Shown piece by piece: positions 47,721 through 58,065 of a DNA stretch of 64,000 nucleotides. Numbering within the stretch: position 1 is the stretch's first letter; each line of letters begins with the position of its first letter. Under the pieces are notes generated by a model that did no database searches, was not told the origin of the DNA, and worked only from the letters and a program-made list of their open reading frames with translations. This stretch comes from Symsagittifera roscoffensis. Taxonomy: Eukaryota; Xenacoelomorpha; Acoela; Convolutidae. The stretch is from NCBI RefSeq assembly GCF_963678635.1, contig NC_087065.1, positions 25,379,254 through 25,443,253 of the forward strand, written 5' to 3'. The position numbers were made by a program, and so were the translations under genes.

Positions 47721-48798
47721 CAAACACTTCAATTTCTTTCTCATCCGTTTGCTTTTTAACCTCGGGATCACGTTTGTTTCGAATTGATTGAAATCATACG
47801 AATCGTCACTTTGGTTTACCGAATTCTTCTTGCAAAACTAAGCAAAATGACACCTTCCATTGCAGTTGCTACAATTGATAACCTTTGCTGGACAATTCTC
47901 CCGATGATTTGGCTCCAACCAATTGGCACAATTATGATATTTGTCTGATCTTTGCCCTTCAATTTCGTTCACTTGTTCTCTTTGGATGTAACCTTGCTAA
48001 TTTTTTCCGTTGGCGTTCTGCCTCTCCTGGTGAAACTTGTTCCGTCCGAACTTTGTGAGGCCATGAATAACTCGTTTGTACATTATTTATCCCCTTCTCT
48101 CACCACCACAAATTGAAGGGCATCGCCTGGGCTCATTGTATTCATGCAAAGCTGTTTTTGCACCTCTTCATGCTTCATATTAAACATAAAAATTTACCAA
48201 GATCAATTCTTCTTTGAGTCGAAAATCACAGCCTTAAATTAGGTGACTGAGAGCTCCAAAAAACTGCCCCATTTCTTCATTTTCTTGCTGCTTACGTCCA
48301 AACAGAATGAACCTACGGTTCATAACTTTCGGTTCTCGAAGGAACGCATCTGTTGCCATTCATATTTCGGCAAAGATAATATCCACAGTTTTACTATTTT
48401 GTTATTTCTGAAAGAAGTATCGTTTCCCCTGTTTTCCCAACAATAAGAACATCTTTGACATCAGTCGATTGTCTGCTTCTCCTCTCGTGCTTCCGCAGAA
48501 CAGCCGTTTCACTTCATCCGAGCGACAAGCTTTTTCCTCTCTCCAGACTCTTATCGCATCTGTAATACGAGCTTCTCTGTCCGCTCGCGCTTGTGTGTCT
48601 CTGGAACTCGCCGGCTCTTCTAATGTCGGATACACGTTTTCCAGTGCGGTACTAACGTATAATAAATCCTCATTTGGCAATGAACGCCAACTGGTATTTT
48701 TGAGCCCAGTTTTTCCATGGGACCGGCGGTTCCTGAAATGGTCCATGCCAGAACACATCCAGCCCACGGCAGCCTGATTTGGTAGCTGACTTCGCCAT
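47721..48798 (-). pseudogene. Gypsy gag with zinc knuckle (decayed)
   Basis: Starts with ATG at 48798-48796 (MAKSATKSGCRGLDVFWHGP), directly at the LTR border. The capsid-like segment reads FQEPPVPWKNWAQKYQLAFI, then shifts frame near 48675 into NEDLLYVSTALENVYPTLEE. RKQQENEEMGQFFGALSHLI lies near 48300-48245. Near 47930-47845 a first knuckle-like CANWLEPNHRENCPA is followed by CSNCNGRCHFA-stop-FC, which keeps C-x2-C-x4-H-x4-C spacing. Confidence 0.8.
48779..48797 (-). promoter_or_regulatory. Candidate primer-binding site overlapping the gag start
   Basis: Directly after the 5' LTR (ending CACA) the minus strand reads TGGCGAAGTCAGCTACC. TGG at this position is what a tRNA-primed binding site needs (complement of CCA). 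The tRNA is not identified. The gag ATG begins on the last LTR base and so overlaps the site. Confidence 0.4.
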
Positions 48799-49020
48799 GT
48801 GGAAGTGTTTCAAACCTCCGTGTAGAAATAAATAAGACTTAACAAAACTGTTGAGAAATATAATGTTTGAACTCTCAAAAGACATGTTCGCGACTGGCGA
48901 TCCACAGTTCCACCATTTCAACGCTCTCTTTAACCTTTATTTTGACCCTGTTACATAAGTACCATATATAATTGTGTTTCTAACATAATTTACTTAACCA
49001 GTTAAACAGTCTCCCCTACA
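48798..49020 (-). repeat. 5' LTR of the Gypsy element
   Basis: 223 bp, on the minus strand beginning TGTAGGGGAGACTG and ending CACTTCCACA. Partner of 43055-43269. Confidence 0.9.
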
Positions 49021-50054
49021 TAAAGTTGTCGTCTGTGTCTTTGTGTGGGTTCGTTTTTTTTACTCTGTTTCTTTTAAATAACTGAGCCGAAATGATTATT
49101 TTTTTTGCAAATTGATAGACGATAATTAAAGACGGGAATAGTCTTCGTACAAACGACTTGCTTCAAAAAATTTCAATTTACATTTAAAACAATGAAAACA
49201 ATGAAGAAATTACGCTTTCCACACCACTTTCTAGTTTTCTTGGCTCTCCATTTCCCTAACATGGCTCAAAACAAACTGTAATTTTTTGGCTAATTTATCT
49301 AAGATTAAACTTCAATTATGGTCCCTCTTAATCTATGTAAACTTTAAACATTTTTAAACTTTTCTGAAATAATGAAAATAAACAATTTATTGAGAATATA
49401 TTTTCATAAATCAATAGGTATCATTTATGTTCAGTTTTACTTAAAATCTCTATAGTAAATTTAGCGTTCAGCAAAACTATCAAAATAATTGCTATTTTAA
49501 TAAAAAGATTTAAATCTGGTATCAAGTATCAATTGACGCCATCTTATGGCAATTGACAAACATTGACGAAGACTTTTTTCTAATCAATTTGCTCAATAAA
49601 GAAGTGATATACGATAATTTTACTTTATAAGCTTAGCTTTATATTCACTGACCTATACAGGGCTTAAAAATCGAACGGAGGAATTGAAAAATCATATTTG
49701 AGCAAGTGTTATTTTCGAAAGTTTCTCGACGTAGAAAAAATGAATGTTCATTTTTTTAAGGAAAGCAAAATCCCCTTTTTGTTAGTATTTCATTTTTCAG
49801 GGTCATTATCAAAATCGAACTAATTGGTTTTTGATTTTTTCTAACCAATTTTTTTATAATATTTTTGAGGCACTGATTTCTAGAGCACTGATTTCTTTTT
49901 ATAAAGATAATGGAGAAATCAAAGTCCTTTTCTACTTTTAACTGTTTCCTTAAATTATGCTTCCATTCAGGCCACTCTCTTTAGAAAGGCGCAAACTAGA
50001 GGAGTTTTTTAGCTCATTTTGAGTCCGTGTCGAATAAGATACATTTATATATTT
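49021..50054. other. No gene seen
   Basis: AT-rich sequence with nothing recognised. Confidence 0.4.
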
Positions 50055-50591
50055 AAAACAAGATAGCTCGTATCAGGGCGAAGCCCTGAATGTTCCGACT
50101 GCCTTTTAAGGTTTATGGAGCAGTAATAACATTAAAAAATTCATTGAAATAAAACAAAATGAAAAAAAAAATTTCTACAATTTGAATTTTTTTATGAAAA
50201 TCATCCCCCCACACGCCATTTAAAGTACAAAAGGATAGATTTTGCTCTTTGTAACAAACCAATTATGGCAAATAAACTTCTTTTAACCAATTTGGAACGA
50301 TTTCTAAGACGGAATAAATCTCCGCTTACGCGTTAATAGCGCGATACATATCACGCGTTAATTGTCCAAAATTGGCCAAAATGGCAATCTTTAAATCCTC
50401 GTAACTTTACGAAAAATGATCACAGGTGAAATATCTTTTCAAATTTGAGCTCAGGACAACAATATCTTTCGAATGATATAAAAAAGTTCCGTCAAAAATG
50501 GCTAGTTAAAAAGTCGAAATTTGTCTGAAGAAAAAAAAACCCAGCCCGAGCACAAATATTCCGTTACTTTCGTATCGAAAGTCGGAACAAT
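50055..50591 (+). mobile_element. Hairpin-ended repeat family, copy A6
   Basis: Full-length forward copy, from AAAACAAGATAGCTCGTATC with intact hairpin CAGGGCGAAGCCCTG to CTTTCGTATCGAAAGTCGGA then ACAAT. Confidence 0.85.
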
Positions 50592-51607
50592 TAAGTATAT
50601 TTTGATTATTCGACAAAATTCAAATTTTTTTTAGATTGCAGTTGAACTTTACTTAGTAGTTTTTCTGTTAAACGTATTGAGTTATTAAATTTTTTCATCA
50701 TGCAGAGTTTCATTGCACTATGAGAAAGTTGAAAACAACTGGTCAAAAGTTGAAATCAATGAAGGGGGATGATGTAGAACTGAGCCAAATTCAAATTGGT
50801 AGCTTTTCGAAACATTTTCAACAATTTTAGAGTTAATACTTCATTTATAAGCTAACGGAACATAATAATTAATTATTGTGTCAAGTATCAATTGATCAAC
50901 TAGTATCAATTCAATTTTTTTGGGAAAAACTTGAAAAGAAACGGCATCTAGTAAACAATAAATGCCCGGGATGATATTACAAAATTTTATTTTCAATTTT
51001 TTTTCTAGCTTAAATGACCTATGACCTCCACGGTAGGAGAGACAAAAATCAACAGAGCAAAGCAAGATTCCTTTCTCCTAGCACCAGAAGGAGCCTATAA
51101 ACCAAAATTGTTAAATTAACTGAAGTTTAGTTAAGCATCTAAATTAACAATTGATTATTAGAGTTTTTGCAGTTAGTTTCCATTAGTCGCTTAGAGCTGA
51201 ATAATGCAAAAAATTTTAAGTAACGTGCATCTATCTTGATTGCATATTTGTTTTTGATTTTAAATTAAAACTACTTACCTAAAATTATAATTAAAACTCA
51301 AAATTTTTGCAGTTTTTCATTAAGTGGGGAATGGTTTTCGACATTGTTTTGTTATTGAGCCATTGCATAGAAAATTAGGAAGAAGTATCGAGATTCAGTT
51401 GATGAAGTGTTAAAAAGCAATTGACAACAGCTTAATCAAATAAAAATGAAAGTTACTTGAAAACGAATTGAATCTTTCCAAAATTAGTAATCATGATATT
51501 CACAAAACTTGTTCTTAATCTTCTGGTTTTCGTGACCTAATCAAAAACTTAATATAAATTTGAAAACTTATTTTAAAACAGTCAGTTAATACTAAGCAAC
51601 TAAAATA
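50592..51607. other. No gene seen
   Basis: AT-rich sequence with nothing recognised. Confidence 0.4.
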
Positions 51608-52011
51608 TTACAAGACTGCTCGTATATTGAAGACTTTTTCAGTGCCCCTAATGTTGTCTGAAATTTCGGACTGCCCTCTAAATGGTCTCGAAAAGTTTTT
51701 TCAAAAAACCATAAATTTTGTACATTATCAAAAATCAAGTGTTTTAAAAAATTATAGAAGACAAAAAAAGTTTTTACAGTATGAACTTAGGGTGTCGAAA
51801 TCTGTAAAAGTCAACACAAAGTTCCGTAAAAATTTTATTTCGATTGCCGAAGTTGAACTGAACAAAAACAGAAACCACACTAAGCAGAAAAACTCCTTCA
51901 AAAGTCCGATTAATGAAGAATAGAAAAATATTGACGCAGAAAGTGAAGATTGAACAAATATAGTACATAACTATTCGAGTCAGTGTTAGTCTTGAATTTT
52001 CCTACCGCATT
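51608..52011 (+). mobile_element. Hairpin-ended repeat family, eroded forward fragment
   Basis: Starts ACAAGACTGCTCGTATATTG and soon loses similarity. A 98-codon open frame at 51627-51923 lies within it, without motif. Confidence 0.4.
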
Positions 52012-53320
52012 TTGCTGTTCTGACTTTTGAAGAAAGTGAGGAATATATATGCTTGTGGTGTTTTTTCGGCTCAGACAATTTTGCAAAAATTGCGGTTCCT
52101 CGGGTAACAATCTCTTGTTCTGCATATGGTCAGCCGAGTATGCACACCACCCCGGGTTGACCAAAAATGCCAGTCATACAATTTTCATATATGGAAAAAT
52201 GCTAGTCATACACTTTTCATGCAATTCTATAAGTACAGAAAAATGCATGAAAGGTCTATGATTAGTATTTTTTCATATATGGAAATTGTATGACTACCAT
52301 TTTTCCATTAACCAAAAATTTTGATTTTTTTACATTTTAATTTCTCAAAATTTTTTGGTTGTGTTTGTAACCAAACACAATTGACATAAACCTTGGTTAC
52401 TCAAACGTAGTAACCAAAGGTTTGGCCGTCTCGCAATAAAAATGCATTGGAAACAGCCTGAAATGTTTTAATTCTGTCTCACACAAATAATATAACGAAA
52501 GTAACGAACTTTTAAATTTTGGCAAAAATTTTCAAAAAAGATTATTTATAAAGTTTGAATTTTTTAATTACCAGACACTGATCAAGGCATACAAAAACAT
52601 GTCATTCAAAAAAAGGAGGAGTTATAAGCCTTTTTGAATGAAATATGAAGAGAAAAGGAAAAAAATCCAATATTAGTATATCCAGGACTACTTAATACAC
52701 AAAAAAAAAAATTTGCATGCAAAATTTTAATTTCAAAATCGTTTATTTGAGTACGAAAATCAATTTACGGTTGAAAAAAACAAAAACATTTTGGGGGGCA
52801 ATTTCAAAATGCTTCAAAATTTTTGTCGTCGCCATGAAAAAAATGCTAGTCATACATTTTCCATATATGGAAATTGTATGATTAGCATTTTTTTTGACAA
52901 AAAGTTTTCCTTTTTCATTTAGTACGATACACCGAATTTTATACCAAAACAAGAGAAAAGTTATTCAAAAACTCGACGACACCATTTTAGCAAAATATAT
53001 GATATTTGTATGATTAGTATTTATCATAGACTTAGTTTATGGAATTGTATGATTAGCAATTTTGGTCTATGGAGGTCAACCCGGGACGATAGTCACTCTT
53101 TTTCAGTATGACTAAAACTGCTTGTTTTTTTTTAATCTCCTACTACAAAATCATGAACTGAGGCAGTTAATTGATTTATTAATTCCATACGCAAATTTCC
53201 AGACCCAAATTTTTGACTTAACTGATTGTTTTGCTATTTACTTAACCAAATTATCGGGGCAGACCAATTATTGGGCAGTCGGAATATTCAGTGCTTTGCC
53301 CTGATACGACCAGTCTTGTT
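52012..53320 (-). mobile_element. Hairpin-ended repeat copy split by another transposon
   Basis: The start is at 52012 (TTCTGACTTTTGAAGAAAGT, then the GTGGTGTTTTTTCGGCTCAG block). The end is at 53275-53320 (CAGTCGGAATATTCAGTGCT, TTGCCCTGATACGACCAGTC, TTGTT). The interruption between them is the CCCGGG-ended element 52151-53085. Confidence 0.6.
52151..53085. mobile_element. CCCGGG-ended transposon
   Basis: Perfect 12-bp inverted ends CCCGGGTTGACC (52151-52162) and GGTCAACCCGGG (53074-53085), with AC directly outside both, a 2-bp target duplication. Inside are inverted copies of a block built on GTCATACAATTTCCATATAT (52176-52215, 52245-52310, 52850-52890, 53000-53060). It is non-coding and inserted into an older repeat. 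Confidence 0.75.
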
Positions 53321-53335
53321 TTCTACGGATTGTTT

Positions 53336-53810
53336 TAAATTAAAACAAGATTGTCCATATATCAGTGACCATGAATGTTCCGACTTCCCTTTAAAATCAG
53401 CTCAAAAGTTTTTGAATAAAAAAATTTACAATTTTTACTAATATACCCCCATACGCTAATATAAAATACAAAAAAATGTTTTTGGTGTCTTGTATTCTAC
53501 CGATACAACCAACCAACTGATTTGCCTCAGTTCGATTTGGAACGCAATAATCCGCTACATACTCGTTTTAAAAAAAAGCAAAACATAGCGAATTAATTAT
53601 CCAAAATTGGCCAAAGCAGCAACAATCAAACCCCCATTGCTTTACAAAAAAAGATTACAGGTATCATATCTTTTCAAGTTTGAGCTCAAGAGAACAAAAC
53701 GTTTTATATGGTTGAAAAACAGCCAAGAAAAATTTTTAGGAATTTGAAAACCGACTTGAAATATCCCAAGCATGAATATTCAACATGTTCTTCGAAAGTC
53801 GGAACAATAC
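53336..53810 (+). mobile_element. Hairpin-ended repeat family, diverged forward copy
   Basis: Begins AAAACAAGATTGTCCATATA and ends TTCGAAAGTCGGAACAATAC, with ATTGGCCAAAGCAGCAACAA and TTTGAGCTCAAGAGAACAAA inside. It starts directly behind the end of the split copy. Confidence 0.65.
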
Positions 53811-53829
53811 TTGATAAAATTTTCAACAT

Positions 53830-54445
53830 AAAAGAAAATAAAGTCTTCTATGAGTTTTTCTGGAAATCATACCCCACACCCCACGCTACATGTAAATTAT
53901 GTAAATTACAAAGTGATATATTTTTCAATTAGAAAAAATTTTAAAAGAACAAAGAGCATGCGTCAAACCAATTTGGAACAATATATGAAACGGGTTTTAT
54001 CTCCACTTACGCGGTAATAGCACGAAATACATCGCGCGTTTATTATCAAAACTGGCCAAATTGGCAACACTTGAACCACCATAACTTGAAAAAGTGGTCA
54101 CATGTGAAATATTTTTTTGAATTGAGCTCAAAACAAACATAAATTCGGCTGATATCAAAAAATACTGTCAAACTCAAATGTTGTTAGTTAAAAAGTCCGT
54201 CTGGAGAAAAAAAAATCACCTCAAGTACAATTATTCCAAAATTTGCAAATTTGAATCCCCCAGATATCTACAAAATTAATCACAAGTAAATTATTTTTTG
54301 ATTTTAAACCTCATGACAACAATACTTTTCGAATGATATAAAAAAAATCCGTCAAAAGTTGCTTGTGGTTAAGTCGAAACTGTCTGGAGAAAAACACCCG
54401 GAGCACAAATAATCCGTCGCTTTCTTCGATAATTGTCGGAACAGT
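53830..54445 (+). mobile_element. Hairpin-ended repeat family, diverged copy with internal duplication
   Basis: Contains AATCATACCCCACACCCCAC, AGCACGAAATACATCGCGCG, and two copies of the right-hand half (54090-54240 and 54270-54445), ending TAATTGTCGGAACAGTT. The left end is missing. Confidence 0.55.
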
Positions 54446-54870
54446 TAGCGGAAGTTACATATGCCTGTAAAGCGGTTAGCACATTTTACGATAAAATTAA
54501 GTTAACACGTTTACAATTGACAGGCTCATTAAGCCGCGCTTACTCAATTGCTAGCTGTGAGACTGAAAATTATTGTAAAATTAATTAGCTTGGTTCAAAA
54601 CTTCACCATGACTGGCTTCGGAATACTTTTGAGCGTGGTTTTTGTTCCAAATTCCGTAACGAAATAAACGAATTATTTGTACCCGGGCTGGTTTCTTTTT
54701 GTTCAGATAAGGTTGACCTGTTGACAAGCCATTTTCGACAGAGTTTCTTTTATCATTCAAAAAGTATTGTTGAGCTGAGGTTAATTTTGAAATTTTATGT
54801 TACTTTTGATCATTTTCCGTAAAACTATGGGATTTTAAATATTGGCAATTCGGCCAATTTGGCACAATGA

Positions 54871-54985
54871 ACGCGCGATATATTAACTCGCGCGAAACAT
54901 TAACGTGCGATATATTAACATGTGATTTATTACCGCGCGATGTATTAACGCGCGATATATTAACGCGTGACATATTAACGCGGGA
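54871..54985. repeat. Tandem expansion of the family's palindromic core
   Basis: Seven or so variants of ATTAACGCGCGATAT in a row (period about 15-16 bp), where other family members have a single copy. A frame reading through gives a repeated (L)TRDI peptide that is not a gene. Confidence 0.75.
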
Positions 54986-55095
54986 ATTTGGGGCAATTCA
55001 CGCGCGTTCCAAATTGGCTGAAGGAAGCTTATGCCAAATCACTTTCTGTTTTATTTGGCGTGTGTGGGAAGGACTTTCACGAATATTCTCAAATA

Positions 55096-55634
55096 AAACA
55101 AGACTGCTCGTATCAGGGCGAAGCCCTGAATGTTCCGACTGCTTTTTAAGGTTTATGGAGCAGTAATAACATTAAAAAATTCACTGAAATAAAACAAAAT
55201 GAAAAAAAAATTTTTTTCTAAAATTTGAAATTTTTTATGAAAATCATACCCCCACACGCCATATAAAGTACAAAAGGATAGATTTCGCTCCTTGTAACAA
55301 ACCAATTATGGCAAATAAGCTTCTTTTAACCAATTTGGAACGATTTCTAAGACGGATTAACTCTCCGCTTACGCGTTAATAGCGCGAAATATATCGCGCG
55401 TTAATTGTACCAAATTGGCGAAAATGGCGGTCTTTAAACACCCGTAACTTTACCAAAAATGATCACAGGTGAAATATCTTTTCAAATTTGAGCTCAGGAC
55501 AACAATATCTTTAGAATGATATAAAAAAATTTCGTCAAAAATGGCTAGTTAAAAAGTCGAAATTTGTCTGAAGAAAAAAAAACCCACAGCAAGCACAAAT
55601 ATTCCGTTACTTTCGTATCGAAAGTCGGAACAAT
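55096..55634 (+). mobile_element. Hairpin-ended repeat family, copy A7 (nested)
   Basis: The best-preserved forward copy: AAAACAAGACTGCTCGTATC, hairpin CAGGGCGAAGCCCTG, core TAGCGCGAAATATATCGCGC, right end CTTTCGTATCGAAAGTCGGA then ACAAT. It lies inside an older, opposite copy. Confidence 0.9.
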
Positions 55635-55830
55635 AAAAAATTCGCCCAGATACGATCAGTTTTGCTTGTTTTCTCAAAACCGTGTTTTGTCAAAACTGTA
55701 TCAAAACCGAGTTTTTGTCAAAACAGATTTCAATTTTTTTTATTACATTTAATTTTTTCATTTAACTACTTCTCCATAGATTTTAAAAGGCACTCAAAAC
55801 ATTCAGGGCTTTGACCTGATACGAGCAGTC

Positions 55831-56180
55831 TTGTTTGGTTTTTCAAAATCGTGTTTTGTCAAAACTGTATAAGCAAATATTTGGCGCTAAACGAGGAGAG
55901 TAAATTATAAAACTTTGAATTGTTTAATTTTTCAAAAAAACTAGAATGTTGCCATTATTTTCCATTTAGAATTATTATGATTATAATGATTGTTATATTT
56001 TTTCAAGGTTTTTCTAGAGGTTTTCGATAAAATTGTACTATCAACCGATTATCCATGGAACTTTAGTGACTGGGAAAGTTTAAAAAACAAAAGCTTACAA
56101 CCTGCTCATAAGTTTTTCTCCGGATGCAACTTGGTCCCATGAGTTCAAAACATGGACGAAGGAGGCAGGAATAAAACTTG
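55831..56180. other. No gene seen
   Basis: Nothing recognised. Confidence 0.4.
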
Positions 56181-56235
56181 ACTCACGCACAAACACACAC
56201 ACACACATACATACACATACGCACATACACATTTA
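56181..56235. repeat. (CA)n microsatellite
   Basis: Imperfect CA/TACA run (AAACACACACACACACATAC and so on). It is followed at 56240-56285 by GGGATTCGAGTACCGGGAAC, which resembles a pol III B box in reverse and may be the end of a retroposon. Confidence 0.8.
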
Positions 56236-56689
56236 CAAGCAGACTGGGATTCGAGTACCGGGAACACGACAGTCGACCCGACTCAATTTTGAACCAAAAA
56301 TATAAGACTTTTTTCGGGATTCTATGGACTCTAGCATCCCCCGTCTCAGTTTAGTTGACCCATTTAGCTTCTGATGTAAGAACGGTATCTCAAAGAATTA
56401 TGTATTCCGCCATAATAACACCGTAAATATGAATTCAAATTGACATCCACAATTCCGTTTCACAAAATCTGTCCCAAACAAAGTTCAGTTGCTCACAATC
56501 CCGTTTCAATTTCAAATCAGAGTTCTTGAGTTTGGACTTCTGAAATTTTCAATTTCAGGCGAATTTGAGAAGTTGGCCATGCTTAACCTGACCGACACGA
56601 GCGAATTTGCAGTTGGCTGAAAACGTGCTATGACAGTGCAGGAAGGGTAAAACAGTAGAGGGCCAGGGTTAAGAGGATCGAGGAACCTT

Positions 56690-57240
56690 CAGACAGTGAT
56701 CGCGATTTCGTCTATGTACGCTTTTGTGTAAGACTTCCGGTACTAGAAATACACGCCTACGCTCAACTTCTTGAAACAACTGTAATGTCATCAAAACAAA
56801 ATTATCTTCAGTGCCAAACAACAAGCCAATGAAAACCAATAACAGCGTTTACCCTAGCCAGAAGAAGATGAAGACCAAGAAGGACAGTTTTCAGCACCAA
56901 CGGACAACGGCTCAGATAAACCCCTGTATCTGATTACAATTGGAACAAACATTTTGAAATCAACAATAAAAGAAAAGAAAAACTTTTAACTCGCAGAAGA
57001 CAAACCTAACAGCAAAGTTTTCCAGAACAATTTTCATAACTCAACACGGAGAGAAATACTCGCGTTTACAATCCCATATACTAGTTTTGGTTTCGAAAAA
57101 GAATCAGGTTACGGAATAAAACACAGCGACTCGTTTAGACAAGTCGCAGGAAACGAAAGACTCTTTAAATCAACTACCTTGCTGAACAATCACGCAATTA
57201 AATCAAAAATAAGCCATTACCTCCTAAATTTAGCTATACG
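56690..57240 (+). pseudogene. Possible decayed coding region, plus strand
   Basis: The plus strand is A/C-rich and holds broken frames of protein-like composition. From 56691 one encodes EEPSDSDRDFVYVRFCVRLP and ends at a TGA. Another (about 56856-57237, one internal stop) contains SAPTDNGSDKPLYLITIGTN and HSDSFRQVAGNERLFKSTTL. No start codon in these frames, and no family was recognised. The region converges on the minus-strand element to its right. Confidence 0.25.
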
Positions 57241-58037
57241 ATGAAAATACTTAATAAACATTAGTACCACGCACCCAATTGCACACCTGAAAAACAGAAG
57301 CAGCATCTACCACGAGCAACATCACATGAAACTTGCAACAAAATCAGCATAGATGACGGCCATCCTCTTAGCTGACATGTTTCTGAAACAGCTACAACCG
57401 AGATCAACCTATCGTTCTTGAAAAATCACCATTATCTAATACCATTTTCGGGAACTCCTCTATATCTTCTTTTTTTCTTCGATTCATTTTAATGTGAAGT
57501 TGAGGTCAAATGTAATGTGCCTAAACGAAAATTCAAATCAAGCTGTTCATATAAAAAATTTGATAAAATCTGCAGAATGTTTTGGAAATCAGACAAATTC
57601 AAAATGAAAACTTAGTCTTGAAACCCACAAGCAACCAATTAACAGGAACTCAAATGAAAGTTAAAGTTAAAAAGGGACCATTATTTTCTACAGAAGGCCG
57701 ACATCACAGGTTTTCATTCAAGGAAAGGCCTGCCTACGTTACATTTGGGATCCAAAAGCGATAACAGCAGTGAGTTATGACAGGGGTGTATAACTCATAG
57801 AGTAATTTCGGATAGGGTACACCGTCTGCTCGTCACGCTATCTTATTTTCGGCCGGATAGATTCGTGCAACTTCTTAGTCTAATACCGATCCTAATCTTA
57901 CTCTTATACTATCTAGTCTCAGGTTGTTTAACTAGTCTCTGCTAGGCTCAATAGATCTAGGGTATACTGGTTTATTGCGGCTGCTGAAGTGCTCGGGAGA
58001 GTCCAACTAATTTCTAAGTTAAATTCAAATCTCTCTG
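57241..58037. other. Strand-bias switch, no gene seen
   Basis: The plus strand is A/C-rich up to about 57770 and G/T-rich from about 57780 onward. No frame or RNA gene was recognised. This is probably the left border of the G/T-rich element that runs to the window end. Confidence 0.4.
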
Positions 58038-58065
58038 GTGCTGAAATTACAAGTAACTTCAGCAC
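58038..58065. terminator. 28-nt hairpin
   Basis: GTGCTGAA at 58038-58045 pairs with TTCAGCAC at 58058-58065. After one mismatch TTAC pairs with GTAA, leaving a two-base loop. It lies downstream of the two large minus-strand genes. It may act in RNA 3' end formation or packaging, but the role is unknown. Confidence 0.45.

Larger units (their letters stand above)
43055..49020 (-). mobile_element. Ty3/Gypsy LTR retrotransposon, full-length but decayed
   Basis: A 5.97-kb element read on the minus strand: 5' LTR 49020-48798, gag, protease, reverse transcriptase, RNase H region, integrase, a further 1.5 kb, polypurine tract and 3' LTR 43269-43055. LTRs begin TGTAG and end CCACA, have TG...CA borders and are diverged from each other (roughly four-fifths identical by eye, with length differences), so the insertion is old. 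The order protease-RT-integrase and the motif set identify Ty3/Gypsy. Reading frames contain many stops and shifts, so it is not active. No exact target duplication was found (CAAAA left, TAAAG right). Confidence 0.9.
54640..55830 (-). mobile_element. Hairpin-ended repeat copy split by another member of the family
   Basis: The left part runs 54640-55095 (TTTTTGTTCCAAATTCCGTA to AAGGACTTTCACGAATATTC). The remaining end is found after the insertion, at 55725-55830 (TTACTACATTTAAT-like, GATTTTAAAAGGCACTCAAA, GACCTGATACGAGCAGTCTT). The intervening forward copy is 55096-55634. Confidence 0.65.

Noticed and set aside
54867-55166. 99-codon frame with repeated TRDILTRDIL peptide
   Set aside because: It is the translation of a 15-16 bp tandem repeat and runs into a separate transposon.
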